Assembly: GCF_009295515.1 (NCBI RefSeq)
Contig: NZ_RQVV01000050.1
Span: 1-53,585 of the forward strand
DNA from: Erwinia endophytica
GTDB taxonomy: Bacteria > Pseudomonadota > Gammaproteobacteria > Enterobacterales > Enterobacteriaceae
Direction of reading: 5' to 3'
Length of the DNA stretch: 53,585 bases
Shown: positions 18,283 to 27,395 of the stretch, piece by piece
Position numbering within the stretch: the stretch's first letter is position 1
Layout: each line of letters opens with the position of its first letter
Notes under the pieces: generated by a model
The model's input: only the letters and a program-made list of their open reading frames with translations
Database searches by the model: none
Told to the model about the DNA's origin: nothing
Made by a program: the position numbers and the translations under genes

Positions 18283-19284
18283 TCAATATCCCTCAGTTCT
18301 GTATTTTTTCCTTCGAGGTACTTGAGGAGCACCTGGTTTTATAAGAAGTCCTTTGTCGGTCGGTGTAGCATCTAGCCCTGGCCATGCCCGCTGTACCTTT
18401 TCAAGCCCATCGTTAAACCGTCGCCTAAAGTCTCTGACATCGGAATAATTTGAACCCATTTGCTCCATCAAACCTAGCCAAGGGATAATTGTGCCTCGCT
18501 TTAAATAACTCACACGATACGTCGCCCAGCAATATATATCCAAGGCCATCGGAGAGCGCTTAATCAAACGCAATACTCTCATATCCAATGGGACAGGTTT
18601 ATCTGTTATCAGTTGAAAAAATTTAGGTGACAACTCAACCCAAGACTCCCATAGAAAATCTTTCTCTGGTTGTTTTGCACTCCACAAAATATGGGATACA
18701 TCCGCTACTCTAGCTCCCACTTCATCCTCACAAACATATCCACTTTCCTCATTTAACTCTGCAAACGTAACACTGACCGTAGTTTTAAATAATCGCCGCA
18801 TCTGTTCTCGAAATGGATTTATAGAACCATTTTTTCCACCGGTTGAGCGAAGACCTAAGTCTTCCATGAAACGCCGTTGGGAGCGACCCAATTCAAGCTT
18901 ACGTGCTTCCTGTTCTGTAATAAATCCTTTATCCAGTTTTGACTTATTTCTAACTGCTTGAGAACTAACCCAAACTAATAGCAATCGAGCATAGCAACCG
19001 AAAGGCAAACCTACTGCTGATGGTGCCATCATATGCATGGTTAAATTACCATTTTTACGGCACCACTCATTCAATCCTGGATTGCTGTGTGGTAGGGTTG
19101 CTTGAATTAAGAACCGAGCAATAAAACCAATTTCATTGGCTTCCAGAGCACTACACTCCTGGATTGCCAAAAGTTTATCTATATATCTCGTATTTCTCTT
19201 AACTTTCACTGACCCTTTTTTGTTTTGAGTCGGTTCCCTAGATGGAGCATCCATTACATATTTAATCATCATGATGACTCGCAC
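18283..19284 (-). CDS. repA: Plasmid-type replication initiator RepA
   Basis: A 333-residue protein resembling the 'plasmid encoded RepA' (RepA_C) family. Family-like segments include EIGFIARFLIQATLPHS, LTMHMMAPSAVGLPFGCYARLLLVW, the conserved ARKLELGRSQRRFMEDLG, and near the end SPMALDIYCWATYRVSYL. It would bind the iterons beside it and start replication. The gene begins just after alpA; the reading frame opens at a GTG at 19284, but the ATGs at 19272 or 19269 are plausible starts. A replication gene in an integrated island suggests a replicating excised circle, which would help its transfer and maintenance. Confidence 0.8.
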   Translation of the reverse strand: MRVIMMIKYVMDAPSREPTQNKKGSVKVKRNTRYIDKLLAIQECSALEANEIGFIARFLIQATLPHSNPGLNEWCRKNGNLTMHMMAPSAVGLPFGCYARLLLVWVSSQAVRNKSKLDKGFITEQEARKLELGRSQRRFMEDLGLRSTGGKNGSINPFREQMRRLFKTTVSVTFAELNEESGYVCEDEVGARVADVSHILWSAKQPEKDFLWESWVELSPKFFQLITDKPVPLDMRVLRLIKRSPMALDIYCWATYRVSYLKRGTIIPWLGLMEQMGSNYSDVRDFRRRFNDGLEKVQRAWPGLDATPTDKGLLIKPGAPQVPRRKKYRTEGY

Positions 19285-19512
19285 TTACCAAAAAAAACCG
19301 GGTCTTGCTGCCTTTAAAGCCGATCTGCGCTTTTCTTCAATCCAGTTTTCAACCTCAGCTAAATCCCAAGCAACACTTCGGCTAGTCAAAACAATACGCT
19401 TAGGAAACTCACCACGCTGCTCCAAGTTATAGATTGTTCGATCAGACAAAGGAATCATCTTGAGTAATGTTCTGCGATTAATCAGCATTTTATTAGTCAT
19501 TGACGAATTCAT
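19285..19512 (-). CDS. alpA: AlpA-family regulator/excisionase
   Basis: A 75-residue MerR-like winged helix protein of the AlpA family: LINRRTLLKMIPLSDRTIYN, LEQRGEFPKRIVLTSRSVAW and DLAEVENWIEEKR. AlpA-type proteins switch on or assist excision of islands. I chose ATG 19512 because AAGGAGG lies six bases ahead; it gives MNSSMTNKML. The stop codon is next to the repA frame, so the two genes are probably cotranscribed. It is divergent from the zinc-finger/HTH gene, with an 87-base shared promoter region. Confidence 0.85.
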   Translation of the reverse strand: MNSSMTNKMLINRRTLLKMIPLSDRTIYNLEQRGEFPKRIVLTSRSVAWDLAEVENWIEEKRRSALKAARPGFFW

Positions 19513-19599
19513 ACCATACCTCCTTATCAACACTGTTTAGTAGATATTGCCTGAAGTTTCTTGTATCTTAGAGGTATCAATTGGACAAATAGGTTGGAC

Positions 19600-20634
19600 A
19601 TGAAAATATTTGAAACGGAAGAAAATGCGCAAAAAAGACTAGGGCTGTATTACATCCCTGTTTGGGAACATACTGATGAAACGGTAGTGCATGCCATCCG
19701 CATTTTTAGGGAAAAATGGCATTCATATTCTGATAAATCTAAACGGTACAACATCATAAAATTGATCAAAGAGTTGATTGATCCATCTGTATCGGAATAT
19801 TTAAGTCGACTTCCAAATCATTATTTATCTTTTTGCCCTGCCTCAATAAAAAATTGTAACTATAGCGATCTTGTTAAACTCAGAGGCTTTTCTTATACGG
19901 CCGTTCAAATTCACTTTCATCTGAGAAATTTTGTTAACCATAGTTCTCATACAGAGCAAGACATGTTTTTCATATCCACTCAGGACATGCTCAAATCATT
20001 TTTTATGTATTGTGAAGGAAACAGCCCAAAAAATTCAAAACTAGCCCCCGATCTCTATGTAAATATGGAAAGAAAAACGCGAATTTGTGCCTTATGTGGA
20101 AACCCGACTGAATTTTCATCATTTATTAGATCATGGAAAGAGAATGGAATTATTGAAGGTGAAGAAAACGAAGATAATGAGAAATTTGGAAAAAAAAAGA
20201 GACCAGACTTCAGTCAAACATACTGTCTAAATCACCGACCGAAACTGCACGATGGTTCTTGGAACGCGACCTACAAACAGGCAAAACGTTCTACAAAGCA
20301 ATTTGAGCAAGAAGTCTTGAGGCTACGGAGACAAATTGCCCATCCAGATCGCTACAATGCAAAATCTGGAGATAATTTAGTTGATGAGTACTTTTATCAT
20401 TACCTCTTTGATTCTTCACTGGATCCAACTAATGTCGCTGAACTGCGCAACTTAGCACGCAGAATGGTAGATTCGCGACTGACTGACAACAAAAAGCGAA
20501 TACTGGTTCTTCATAAGCAAGGGCTTTCCAATCGCGAAATTGGTATAAAATTAGGGGGCTTAACAGGTAGTGTACTAACAAATCAAGCTATTTCTAAAGC
20601 CTTAGGAACGATTCGTGATGAGTTCATCTTATAA
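19600..20634 (+). CDS. Unknown zinc-finger/HTH protein of the island
   Basis: A 344-residue protein that I cannot assign to a named family. Near residues 163-210 it has a likely zinc site, CALCGNP followed by YCLNH, separated by an acidic-basic linker. The C-terminus is a helix-turn-helix resembling LuxR/sigma-type domains: KKRILVLHKQGLSNREIGIKLGG, then QAISKALGTIRDE. The N-terminal half is helical with many aromatic residues. The gene is AT-rich compared with the chromosome. I chose ATG 19600 (AGGTTGG ahead) over a TTG at 19561. Lying between alpA-repA and int, it is likely a regulator of excision or transfer. Confidence 0.6.
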   Translation: MKIFETEENAQKRLGLYYIPVWEHTDETVVHAIRIFREKWHSYSDKSKRYNIIKLIKELIDPSVSEYLSRLPNHYLSFCPASIKNCNYSDLVKLRGFSYTAVQIHFHLRNFVNHSSHTEQDMFFISTQDMLKSFFMYCEGNSPKNSKLAPDLYVNMERKTRICALCGNPTEFSSFIRSWKENGIIEGEENEDNEKFGKKKRPDFSQTYCLNHRPKLHDGSWNATYKQAKRSTKQFEQEVLRLRRQIAHPDRYNAKSGDNLVDEYFYHYLFDSSLDPTNVAELRNLARRMVDSRLTDNKKRILVLHKQGLSNREIGIKLGGLTGSVLTNQAISKALGTIRDEFIL

Positions 20635-20652
20635 AATTCCATTTCTGGCAAA

Positions 20653-20669
20653 ATTTTAGCGGCTAAAAT
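20653..20669. promoter_or_regulatory. Palindrome copy 2 (attttagcggctaaaat)
   Basis: Identical to the palindrome at 17813-17829. It lies 19 bases after the stop of the zinc-finger/HTH gene, in a 493-base gap (20635-21127) that otherwise shows no gene or RNA to me. Confidence 0.5.
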
Positions 20670-21064
20670 CTCTCGCAGAAAAATTAAATACATAATACAT
20701 TTTAATATTATCATCAACCAGTTATGTAAAATCTTCCGCGATTAAACGGTATTAAGATGATGGCTCATGGTGTTATGATTTATCATTTATAGTGCAGCTG
20801 TAAGCGATTATGCAAAATGGATCTCTGTGATATTACCTTACCAGTAAACCACAGAAGCTGATCTGTAATGACATAGGGCTGATCAATTCTATGGTTATGC
20901 AATGGCTCATCACCTTACTTGCCTCTGATCATGAAAGGCATTAGTTTTCCTGCGAGTAAGTCTAAGCCAAAGGGTCGTTTACAGTTGCCCTTCCCTTTGC
21001 TCAATAGGTGCTATCTTACTTGCTGAATCATAGAGGTGGCATTTAGAGACATAGATGCCTTCAT

Positions 21065-21080
21065 ATTTTAGCGGCTAAAA
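21065..21080. promoter_or_regulatory. Palindrome copy 3 (attttagcggctaaaa)
   Basis: The same palindrome as at 17813 and 20653, lacking only the last T. It lies about 50 bases beyond the integrase stop codon, so it is placed at the end of int rather than in front of it. It is possibly an operator or part of a larger nucleoprotein site. Confidence 0.5.
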
Positions 21081-21127
21081 CTTTCCTTCTGTCGCCAGAA
21101 AAAGATTGATTACAATTTAATTTATTA

Positions 21128-22318
21128 TCAATTACTTACCCATTCATCAATCATATTCGCCCAATCTTGTAGCATCTCAGCCCTCTGCTCACGATATTCA
21201 GCCTTGTTATAAACAGCTCGTACCCCCTTTTGTTCATGGGCAAGGCACTTCTCAATCCAGTCAGTATTATACCCGGCCTCATGTAGCAAGGTGCTGGCAG
21301 TACGCCGTAAGTCATGGGGGCCAAACTTAGGCAACAACTCCCCTTCTTTCTGTGCCTGACGATACGTCAGTGTCAAAACCCGGTTTAAAGTAGCGCTACT
21401 CATAGGTGCATCGGAATCGTAGCGCGAAGGAAGGATAAAATCAGAGCTACCGGCAAAGGTTTTAAGAGCAATCAAAATATCCATTGCCTGTTGGGGAAGA
21501 AAAACCAAATGTGGATTACGTCGTTTCATCCTCTCCTTTGGTATCGTCCATAATGCTTCACTAAAATTGATCTCGCTCCAGGTCGCGTTAGTAAGCTCGC
21601 TTTTACGTACCATCGTTAACAGCAAAAGTTTAACCGCTGCTCTGATTGATGGCGTCGTTCCTACCCGTTCCATATACCGATACATCAGACCGATTTCAAC
21701 TGGCGTCAATGCCCTGTCACGAGGCTCAAATTTCGCTATGCTTGCAGGCCGTACCAGATCAGCTGGATTCTCCACCTTCTGACCGCGCTCAATAGCCCAG
21801 CGATAGACTTGCAATACAATCTCTCTGGCGTGTACAGCTGTCGCCGGTGCCCCTCTCTCGACAATGTTATCGGTTAATGCACGTAAGTCTTCATGTGTAA
21901 TCTCACTAAGTTTCTGCTGGGCAAATTTTGACTTCAACTCCCTTTGATATACCGAACGCCGCATATCACGTGTCGATTCAGCCATTTGATAACCGCGTAA
22001 CCATTTCTCAGCCCACGCACCAAAAGTCTCCGCATCTTTGATACGCGCTTTATCTCTGGCTTTTTCCCTAGCAGGCGATCTTCCACTGGCAACCATTTTT
22101 TTGGCTTCATTGAGCCGTTCACGCGCTTCTGCAAGCGTGATCCCTCCAACACCATAGCGGCCAAAAGTAACGGTCTCCTGTCTTCCGTTTATTGAATAGT
22201 TATAACGAAATGAAATAGTTCCAGCCGGAGTGACCGCAACATACAGACCATCACGGTCATTAACTTTATAGAGTTTCTCCTTCGGCTTAAGGTGACGCAG
22301 CCTGGTGTCAGTCAACAT
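21128..22318 (-). CDS. int: P4-type tyrosine integrase
   Basis: A 396-residue integrase. The N-terminal arm-binding domain begins MLTDTRLRHLKPKEKLYKVND (DUF4102 type). The core-binding domain follows, and the catalytic part has Arg in LLTMVRKSEL, then HDLRRTAS, the second His in CLAHE and the nucleophile Tyr in AVYNKAEY. It catalyses integration and excision at the guaA end. It lies within 310 bases of the att core, and possible arm-type sites lie in between. All active-site residues are present, so the element may still be able to excise. Confidence 0.93.
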   Translation of the reverse strand: MLTDTRLRHLKPKEKLYKVNDRDGLYVAVTPAGTISFRYNYSINGRQETVTFGRYGVGGITLAEARERLNEAKKMVASGRSPAREKARDKARIKDAETFGAWAEKWLRGYQMAESTRDMRRSVYQRELKSKFAQQKLSEITHEDLRALTDNIVERGAPATAVHAREIVLQVYRWAIERGQKVENPADLVRPASIAKFEPRDRALTPVEIGLMYRYMERVGTTPSIRAAVKLLLLTMVRKSELTNATWSEINFSEALWTIPKERMKRRNPHLVFLPQQAMDILIALKTFAGSSDFILPSRYDSDAPMSSATLNRVLTLTYRQAQKEGELLPKFGPHDLRRTASTLLHEAGYNTDWIEKCLAHEQKGVRAVYNKAEYREQRAEMLQDWANMIDEWVSN

Positions 22319-22343
22319 GGTTTATTGTTTTCCTTTATCAAAA

Positions 22344-22483
22344 AATACCATGTTGTCTAAAATTCAGAAAAGTCATTTAACTCTCTGTTTTTAATTGAGT
22401 TATAAAAAACAAATACCATAACTCAACCGAAATTTATCACATGGTACTTTTTCAAACCTGAATTCAAAACTAGAGAGTACCAT
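22344..22483. promoter_or_regulatory. Candidate integrase arm-type sites
   Basis: The words aataccat (22344-22351 and 22412-22419), its near-inverse atggtactt (22441-22449) and agtaccat (22476-22483) cluster between int and the att core. Short repeated words in this position are typical of arm-type integrase or excisionase binding sites. The cluster also covers the int promoter. Otherwise 22319-22551 holds no gene. Confidence 0.4.
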
Positions 22484-22551
22484 CAAAAATTCCATTGAAA
22501 AAACCGTGCTTCCCGTTGCTAAAAGCTGCCAGAAAGTGCCAGACACAAAAA

Positions 22552-22578
22552 CAAAAAAGCCCGCAGTTACGCGGGCTT
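22552..22578 (-). terminator. Terminator downstream of guaA
   Basis: Hairpin AGCCCGC (22558-22564) / GCGGGCT (22571-22577), with an A-run on its left, gives a rho-independent terminator for guaBA. It lies inside the island end and replaces the displaced terminator at 1440-1464. Confidence 0.8.
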
Positions 22579-22625
22579 AGAGGTACTTTACTGCTTTTAC
22601 GTGCAGGCTGTTACCAGACGCGAAA

Positions 22626-24206
22626 TCATTCCCACTCTATCGTTGCTGGCGGTTTACCCGAGATATCGTAAACCACGCGGGAGATACCGTCGATTTCGTT
22701 GATAATGCGGTTAGAAACACGGCCAAGGAAGTCATAAGGCAGATGTGCCCAGTGCGCGGTCATAAAGTCGATGGTTTCTACAGCACGCAGTGAAACCACC
22801 CAGTCGTATTTACGGCCATCGCCCATCACACCAACCGAGCGTACCGGCAGGAACACGGTGAACGCCTGGCTGACCTTGTTATAAAGATCCGCTTTATGCA
22901 ACTCTTCGATAAAGATCGCATCGGCACGACGCAACAGGTCGCAATATTCTTTTTTCACTTCGCCCAGTACACGCACGCCCAGGCCTGGCCCCGGGAACGG
23001 GTGACGGAATAACATGTCGTGCGGCAGGCCCAGTTCCAAACCGATTTTACGCACTTCGTCTTTGAACAGTTCTTTCAGCGGCTCAACCAGCCCCAGCTTC
23101 ATCTCTTTCGGCAGGCCACCCACGTTGTGGTGTGATTTGATCACATGCGCTTTACCCGTTGCCGATGCCGCTGATTCAATCACATCAGGATAGATGGTGC
23201 CCTGCGCCAGCCACTTGACATCCGTCAGCCGGGTCGCTTCTTCATCGAACACCTCGACAAATACGCGGCCAATGATTTTACGTTTGGCTTCCGGTTCATC
23301 AACACCGGCCAGCGCGGCCAGGAAGCGGGCTTCCGCTGGTACATGGATAATGTTCAGGCCAAAGTGGTCGCCGAACATGTCCATTACCTGTTGCGCTTCA
23401 TTCAAACGCAGCAAGCCGTTATCAACAAAGACACAGGTCAGACGGTCACCGATAGCGCGGTGCAGCAGCATCGCGGTCACAGAAGAGTCCACGCCGCCAG
23501 ACAGACCCAGGATCACTTTGTCGTTCCCCACCTGCTCACGCAGGCGCTCAACCGCGTCTTCAATAATTTTGGCTGGCGTCCAGCGGGCTTCACACTGGCA
23601 GATATCGAGCACAAAGCGCTCCAGCAGACGCTGCCCCTGATGGGTATGCGTCACTTCCGGGTGGAACTGTACGCCATACTGCCGTTTCTCTTCGTTCGCT
23701 ATAATGGCGAATGGACAGGTCTCGGTGCTGGCCACGGTCACGAAGTCCGCCGGGATAGCCGTCACTTTGTCACCATGGCTCATCCACACATCCAGCAGCG
23801 GTTTTCCGGCAGCGTTCAGGGAGTCTTCAATGCCGCGGGTCAGTGCACTTTCCACTGCCACTTCAACCTGGGCATAACCAAATTCCCGCTCGCTTGAGCC
23901 TTCCACTTTGCCACCCAATTGCAACGCCATAGTTTGCATGCCGTAGCACACACCCAGTACCGGGACACCGGCAGTGAAAACGTACTCTGGCGCACGTGGG
24001 CTGTTGTGTTCAGTGGTACTTTCCGGGCTACCGGAAAGGATGATGCCATTCGGGTTGAACTGGCGGATCTGCGCCTCGGTGACATCCCACGCCCACAGTT
24101 CACAGTAAACGCCGAGTTCACGCACACGGCGAGCCACCAGTTGCGTATACTGCGAACCGAAATCAAGGATCAGTATGCGGTGTTTATGAATATTTTCCGT
24201 CGTCAT
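22626..24206 (-). CDS. guaA: GMP synthase (glutamine-hydrolysing)
   Basis: A 526-residue enzyme converting XMP to GMP with ATP and glutamine. The N-terminal class I glutamine amidotransferase has the nucleophile Cys in LGVCYGMQ (near residue 87) and the His/Glu pair in [11 protein letters not shown]. The ATP pyrophosphatase domain has the P-loop [11 protein letters not shown], and the C-terminal dimerisation domain ends IEWE. Length is normal. It follows guaB by 82 bases as the guaBA operon. Its last codons are the island attachment site; the coding sequence is kept intact by the integrated copy. Confidence 0.98.
   Translation of the reverse strand: MTTENIHKHRILILDFGSQYTQLVARRVRELGVYCELWAWDVTEAQIRQFNPNGIILSGSPESTTEHNSPRAPEYVFTAGVPVLGVCYGMQTMALQLGGKVEGSSEREFGYAQVEVAVESALTRGIEDSLNAAGKPLLDVWMSHGDKVTAIPADFVTVASTETCPFAIIANEEKRQYGVQFHPEVTHTHQGQRLLERFVLDICQCEARWTPAKIIEDAVERLREQVGNDKVILGLSGGVDSSVTAMLLHRAIGDRLTCVFVDNGLLRLNEAQQVMDMFGDHFGLNIIHVPAEARFLAALAGVDEPEAKRKIIGRVFVEVFDEEATRLTDVKWLAQGTIYPDVIESAASATGKAHVIKSHHNVGGLPKEMKLGLVEPLKELFKDEVRKIGLELGLPHDMLFRHPFPGPGLGVRVLGEVKKEYCDLLRRADAIFIEELHKADLYNKVSQAFTVFLPVRSVGVMGDGRKYDWVVSLRAVETIDFMTAHWAHLPYDFLGRVSNRIINEIDGISRVVYDISGKPPATIEWE
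22628..22640. repeat. Right att core inside the guaA 3' end
   Basis: attcccactctat is the direct repeat of 1514-1526 and encodes the C-terminal residues of GuaA. It marks the chromosome-island junction on the int side. Confidence 0.75.
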
Positions 24207-24288
24207 TGGGCTATTCCAGGGCGATATAACAAATTCAGGGATTAGGATTAAAACGCCCGGCAGTGCCGGGCGGATGATTCAGGGGTTA

Positions 24289-25755
24289 TCAGGAACCCAT
24301 GCGGTAGTTCGGGGACTCTTTAGTAATGGTCACATCGTGGACGTGGCTTTCCGAAATACCGGCGCCGCTGATGCGGACAAATTCCGCTTTGGTGCGCAAC
24401 TCGTCGATAGTAGCACAGCCGGTCAGCCCCATACAGGAGCGTAATCCACCCATTTGCTGATGAACTATCTCTTTCAGGCGGCCTTTATAAGCCACACGGC
24501 CTTCAATCCCTTCCGGTACCAATTTGTCCGCCGCGTTATCGGTTTGGAAGTAACGGTCAGAAGATCCTTTGGACATCGCCCCTAAAGACCCCATACCGCG
24601 ATATGATTTAAAGGAGCGCCCCTGGTACAGTTCAATTTCACCTGGCGATTCTTCCGTCCCTGCCAGCATTGAGCCAACCATCACCGCAGAAGCCCCGGCG
24701 GCAATCGCTTTAGCTATGTCGCCAGAGAAACGAATACCACCATCGGCGATAACCGGAATACCCGTGCCTTCCAGCGCGGTCACCGCGTCAGATACCGCAG
24801 TTATCTGTGGCACGCCGACCCCCGTCACGATACGGGTCGTACAGATTGACCCCGGACCAATCCCGACTTTCACCGCACTCACGCCAGCGTCCACTAAAGC
24901 CAACGCCCCTGCGCCAGTCGCTACGTTGCCGCCAACTATCTCCAGGTCCGGATATTTTGCGCGGGTTTCACGAATACGTTGCAACACGCCTTCAGAATGA
25001 CCATGCGATGAGTCGATCAGCAATACGTCGACCCCTGCCGCTACCAGCGCATCAACTCGTTCTTCATTACCCGCACCCGCGCCCACTGCCGCCCCCACTC
25101 GCAAACGACCATGCTCATCTTTACAGGCGTTAGGTTTACGTTCGGCTTTTTGGAAATCTTTAACGGTGATCATGCCCAGCAAATGGAAGCTGTCATCAAC
25201 GACCAGCGCTTTTTCAACGCGTTTTTCGTGCATCTTCTGCAACACAACGTCACGCGCTTCACCTTCACGCACGGTAACCAGACGTTCTTTAGGGGTCATC
25301 ACCGCAGAAACCGGCAGACTCATGTCAGTCACAAAACGCACGTCACGACCGGTAATGATGCCAACCAGTTCGTTGTCGCCATTCACCACTGGGTAACCGG
25401 CAAAACCGTTACGTTCAGTCAACGCTTTCACTTCGCTTAGCGCCGTGGTTGGCAGTACGGTTTGCGGATCGGTCACCACGCCACTTTCGTGTTTCTTCAC
25501 CCTGCGGACTTCTTCCGCCTGGCGTTCGATAGACATGTTTTTGTGGATAAAACCCAGGCCGCCTTCCTGAGCCAACGCAATAGCGAGGCCTGATTCGGTA
25601 ACGGTATCCATCGCAGCAGACAGCATAGGAATATTCAGGCGGATAGATTTAGTAAGCTGGGTACTGAGGTCGGCCGTATTGGGGAGAACAGTCGAATGAG
25701 CTGGGACGAGCAGAACATCGTCAAATGTCAGGGCTTCTTTAATGATTCTTAGCAT
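24289..25755 (-). CDS. guaB: Inosine-5'-monophosphate dehydrogenase
   Basis: A 488-residue NAD-dependent enzyme that oxidises IMP to XMP, the committed step to GMP. The TIM barrel starts [18 protein letters not shown] and is split by a pair of CBS domains (about 95-205). The catalytic cysteine loop is [15 protein letters not shown], with the IMP-binding [12 protein letters not shown] and the flap segment near [12 protein letters not shown]. It is first in the guaBA operon. The 169-base interval to divergent xseA should hold the promoter; I see no clear PurR box there. Confidence 0.98.
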   Translation of the reverse strand: MLRIIKEALTFDDVLLVPAHSTVLPNTADLSTQLTKSIRLNIPMLSAAMDTVTESGLAIALAQEGGLGFIHKNMSIERQAEEVRRVKKHESGVVTDPQTVLPTTALSEVKALTERNGFAGYPVVNGDNELVGIITGRDVRFVTDMSLPVSAVMTPKERLVTVREGEARDVVLQKMHEKRVEKALVVDDSFHLLGMITVKDFQKAERKPNACKDEHGRLRVGAAVGAGAGNEERVDALVAAGVDVLLIDSSHGHSEGVLQRIRETRAKYPDLEIVGGNVATGAGALALVDAGVSAVKVGIGPGSICTTRIVTGVGVPQITAVSDAVTALEGTGIPVIADGGIRFSGDIAKAIAAGASAVMVGSMLAGTEESPGEIELYQGRSFKSYRGMGSLGAMSKGSSDRYFQTDNAADKLVPEGIEGRVAYKGRLKEIVHQQMGGLRSCMGLTGCATIDELRTKAEFVRISGAGISESHVHDVTITKESPNYRMGS

Positions 25756-25924
25756 GGCAATATCTCAACCTCAGGGTGAATGAGAATGTATAAAATATTG
25801 CCGCGGCATTATACAGGCTGTAACTGATTGCCTCCAGCTTTATTTCTAAAAATGCTTGATCCCTGTGATAAGCCATGTAGTATCGATTGATTAACCCTCT
25901 GATTTAGAATTTGATCTTCATCAC

Positions 25925-27301
25925 ATGTCGCTACCACCATCAGCCACGATTTTTACCGTCAGTCGTCTCAATACTACAGTACGCAAGCTGCTGGAGATGG
26001 AGATGGGACAAATTTGGCTGAGTGCGGAAATGTCCAACTTCTCCCAGCCCTCTTCCGGCCACTGGTACTTCACGCTGAAGGACGATGGCGCACAGGTACG
26101 CTGTGCGATGTTCCGCAACAGCAATCGCAAGGTCACCTTCCGGCCACAAAATGGTCAGCAGATTTTAGTCAAGGCGACCATTACTCTGTATGAACCACGC
26201 GGCGATTACCAGTTGATCGCTGAAAGTATGCTGCCAGCGGGCGAAGGTCTGTTGCAGCAGCAGTTTGAACAGTTAAAGCAGCAACTGGCGGCTGAAGGAT
26301 TATTCGCACCAGCGCATAAACAGGTATTGCCCGATCCTGCCCGCCAGGTCGGGGTGATCACTTCGTCTACCGGTGCCGCTTTGCATGATGTCTTGCGGGT
26401 ATTGCAACGCCGTGATCCCTCGCTGCCCGTGGTTATCTACCCGACTCCGGTCCAGGGCGTTGATGCACCAGAGAGTATCGTGCGGGCTATCGAGCTGGCT
26501 AACTTACGTGGCGAATGCGATGTGCTGATTGTCGGGCGTGGAGGGGGTTCACTGGAAGATCTGTGGAGCTTTAATGATGTCCGGGTCGCGCGGGCTATTT
26601 TTGCCAGCCGCATTCCCATCGTCAGCGCCGTTGGCCATGAAACGGATATCACTATCGCTGATTTTGTCGCCGACCTGCGCGCGCCTACACCTTCCGCGGC
26701 GGCAGAGCTGGTCAGCCGCAATCAGATTGAACGGCTGCGTCAGTGGCAGTCCCAGCTGACCCGGCTGGAAATGGCGATGGATTATTACCTCGCGCAAAAG
26801 AATCGCGCCTTTACTCTCTTACAGCACCGTTTGCAGCAACAGCATCCGCAACTGCGTCTGGCTCGTCAGCAGACCGCGATGATGAAGCTACAACGCCGTA
26901 TGGACGATGCAATACGGTTTCGTCTGCATCAGGCGGCCCAACGATATGAACGAACCGGACAACGGCTTCACGCGTTTCAACCGCAAAATAAAATCCATCG
27001 CGCCCAGCAGCAAATACAACAGTGGCAATATCGTCTGCGACAGGCGATACAGGTGCAGCTCAATGGCAACAAGCAGCGTTTTTCCACCCTGACGGCTCAG
27101 CTTGAAGGCGTCAGCCCGCTGGCGACACTGGCTCGAGGCTTCAGCGTTACTACCGCCGCGGACGGTCAGGTGATCAAAAAGACCCGACAGCTCCATACTG
27201 GTGATACCTTGAAAACGCGGCTGGATGATGGCTGGGTGGAAAGTGAAGTCACCACCATCACCCCAGTCAAAAAAACACGCAAACCGAAATCAGACGCCTG
27301 A
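25925..27301 (+). CDS. xseA: Exodeoxyribonuclease VII large subunit
   Basis: A 458-residue subunit of the single-strand-specific exonuclease ExoVII. An N-terminal OB fold ([23 protein letters not shown], then [11 protein letters not shown]) is followed by the catalytic domain with [27 protein letters not shown] and SAVGHETD. A long coiled-coil region rich in Gln and Arg and a basic C-terminus (KKTRKPK) complete it. It is divergent from guaB, as in E. coli. A strong terminator follows at 27354. Confidence 0.97.
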   Translation: MSLPPSATIFTVSRLNTTVRKLLEMEMGQIWLSAEMSNFSQPSSGHWYFTLKDDGAQVRCAMFRNSNRKVTFRPQNGQQILVKATITLYEPRGDYQLIAESMLPAGEGLLQQQFEQLKQQLAAEGLFAPAHKQVLPDPARQVGVITSSTGAALHDVLRVLQRRDPSLPVVIYPTPVQGVDAPESIVRAIELANLRGECDVLIVGRGGGSLEDLWSFNDVRVARAIFASRIPIVSAVGHETDITIADFVADLRAPTPSAAAELVSRNQIERLRQWQSQLTRLEMAMDYYLAQKNRAFTLLQHRLQQQHPQLRLARQQTAMMKLQRRMDDAIRFRLHQAAQRYERTGQRLHAFQPQNKIHRAQQQIQQWQYRLRQAIQVQLNGNKQRFSTLTAQLEGVSPLATLARGFSVTTAADGQVIKKTRQLHTGDTLKTRLDDGWVESEVTTITPVKKTRKPKSDA

Positions 27302-27351
27302 GGATCAGGCGCCGCCAGAACGAGACAACGCGGGCAAAACGGACACGAAAA

Positions 27352-27385
27352 AAAGCCCCTTCATCACTGAAGGGGCTGCGTTTTT
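27352..27385. terminator. Terminator between xseA and gcd
   Basis: Hairpin AGCCCCT (27354-27360) / AGGGGCT (27371-27377), with A-rich sequence on the left and TTTTTT (27380-27385) on the right. It can end transcription from both converging genes. Confidence 0.85.
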
Positions 27386-27395
27386 TCCTGATGAC

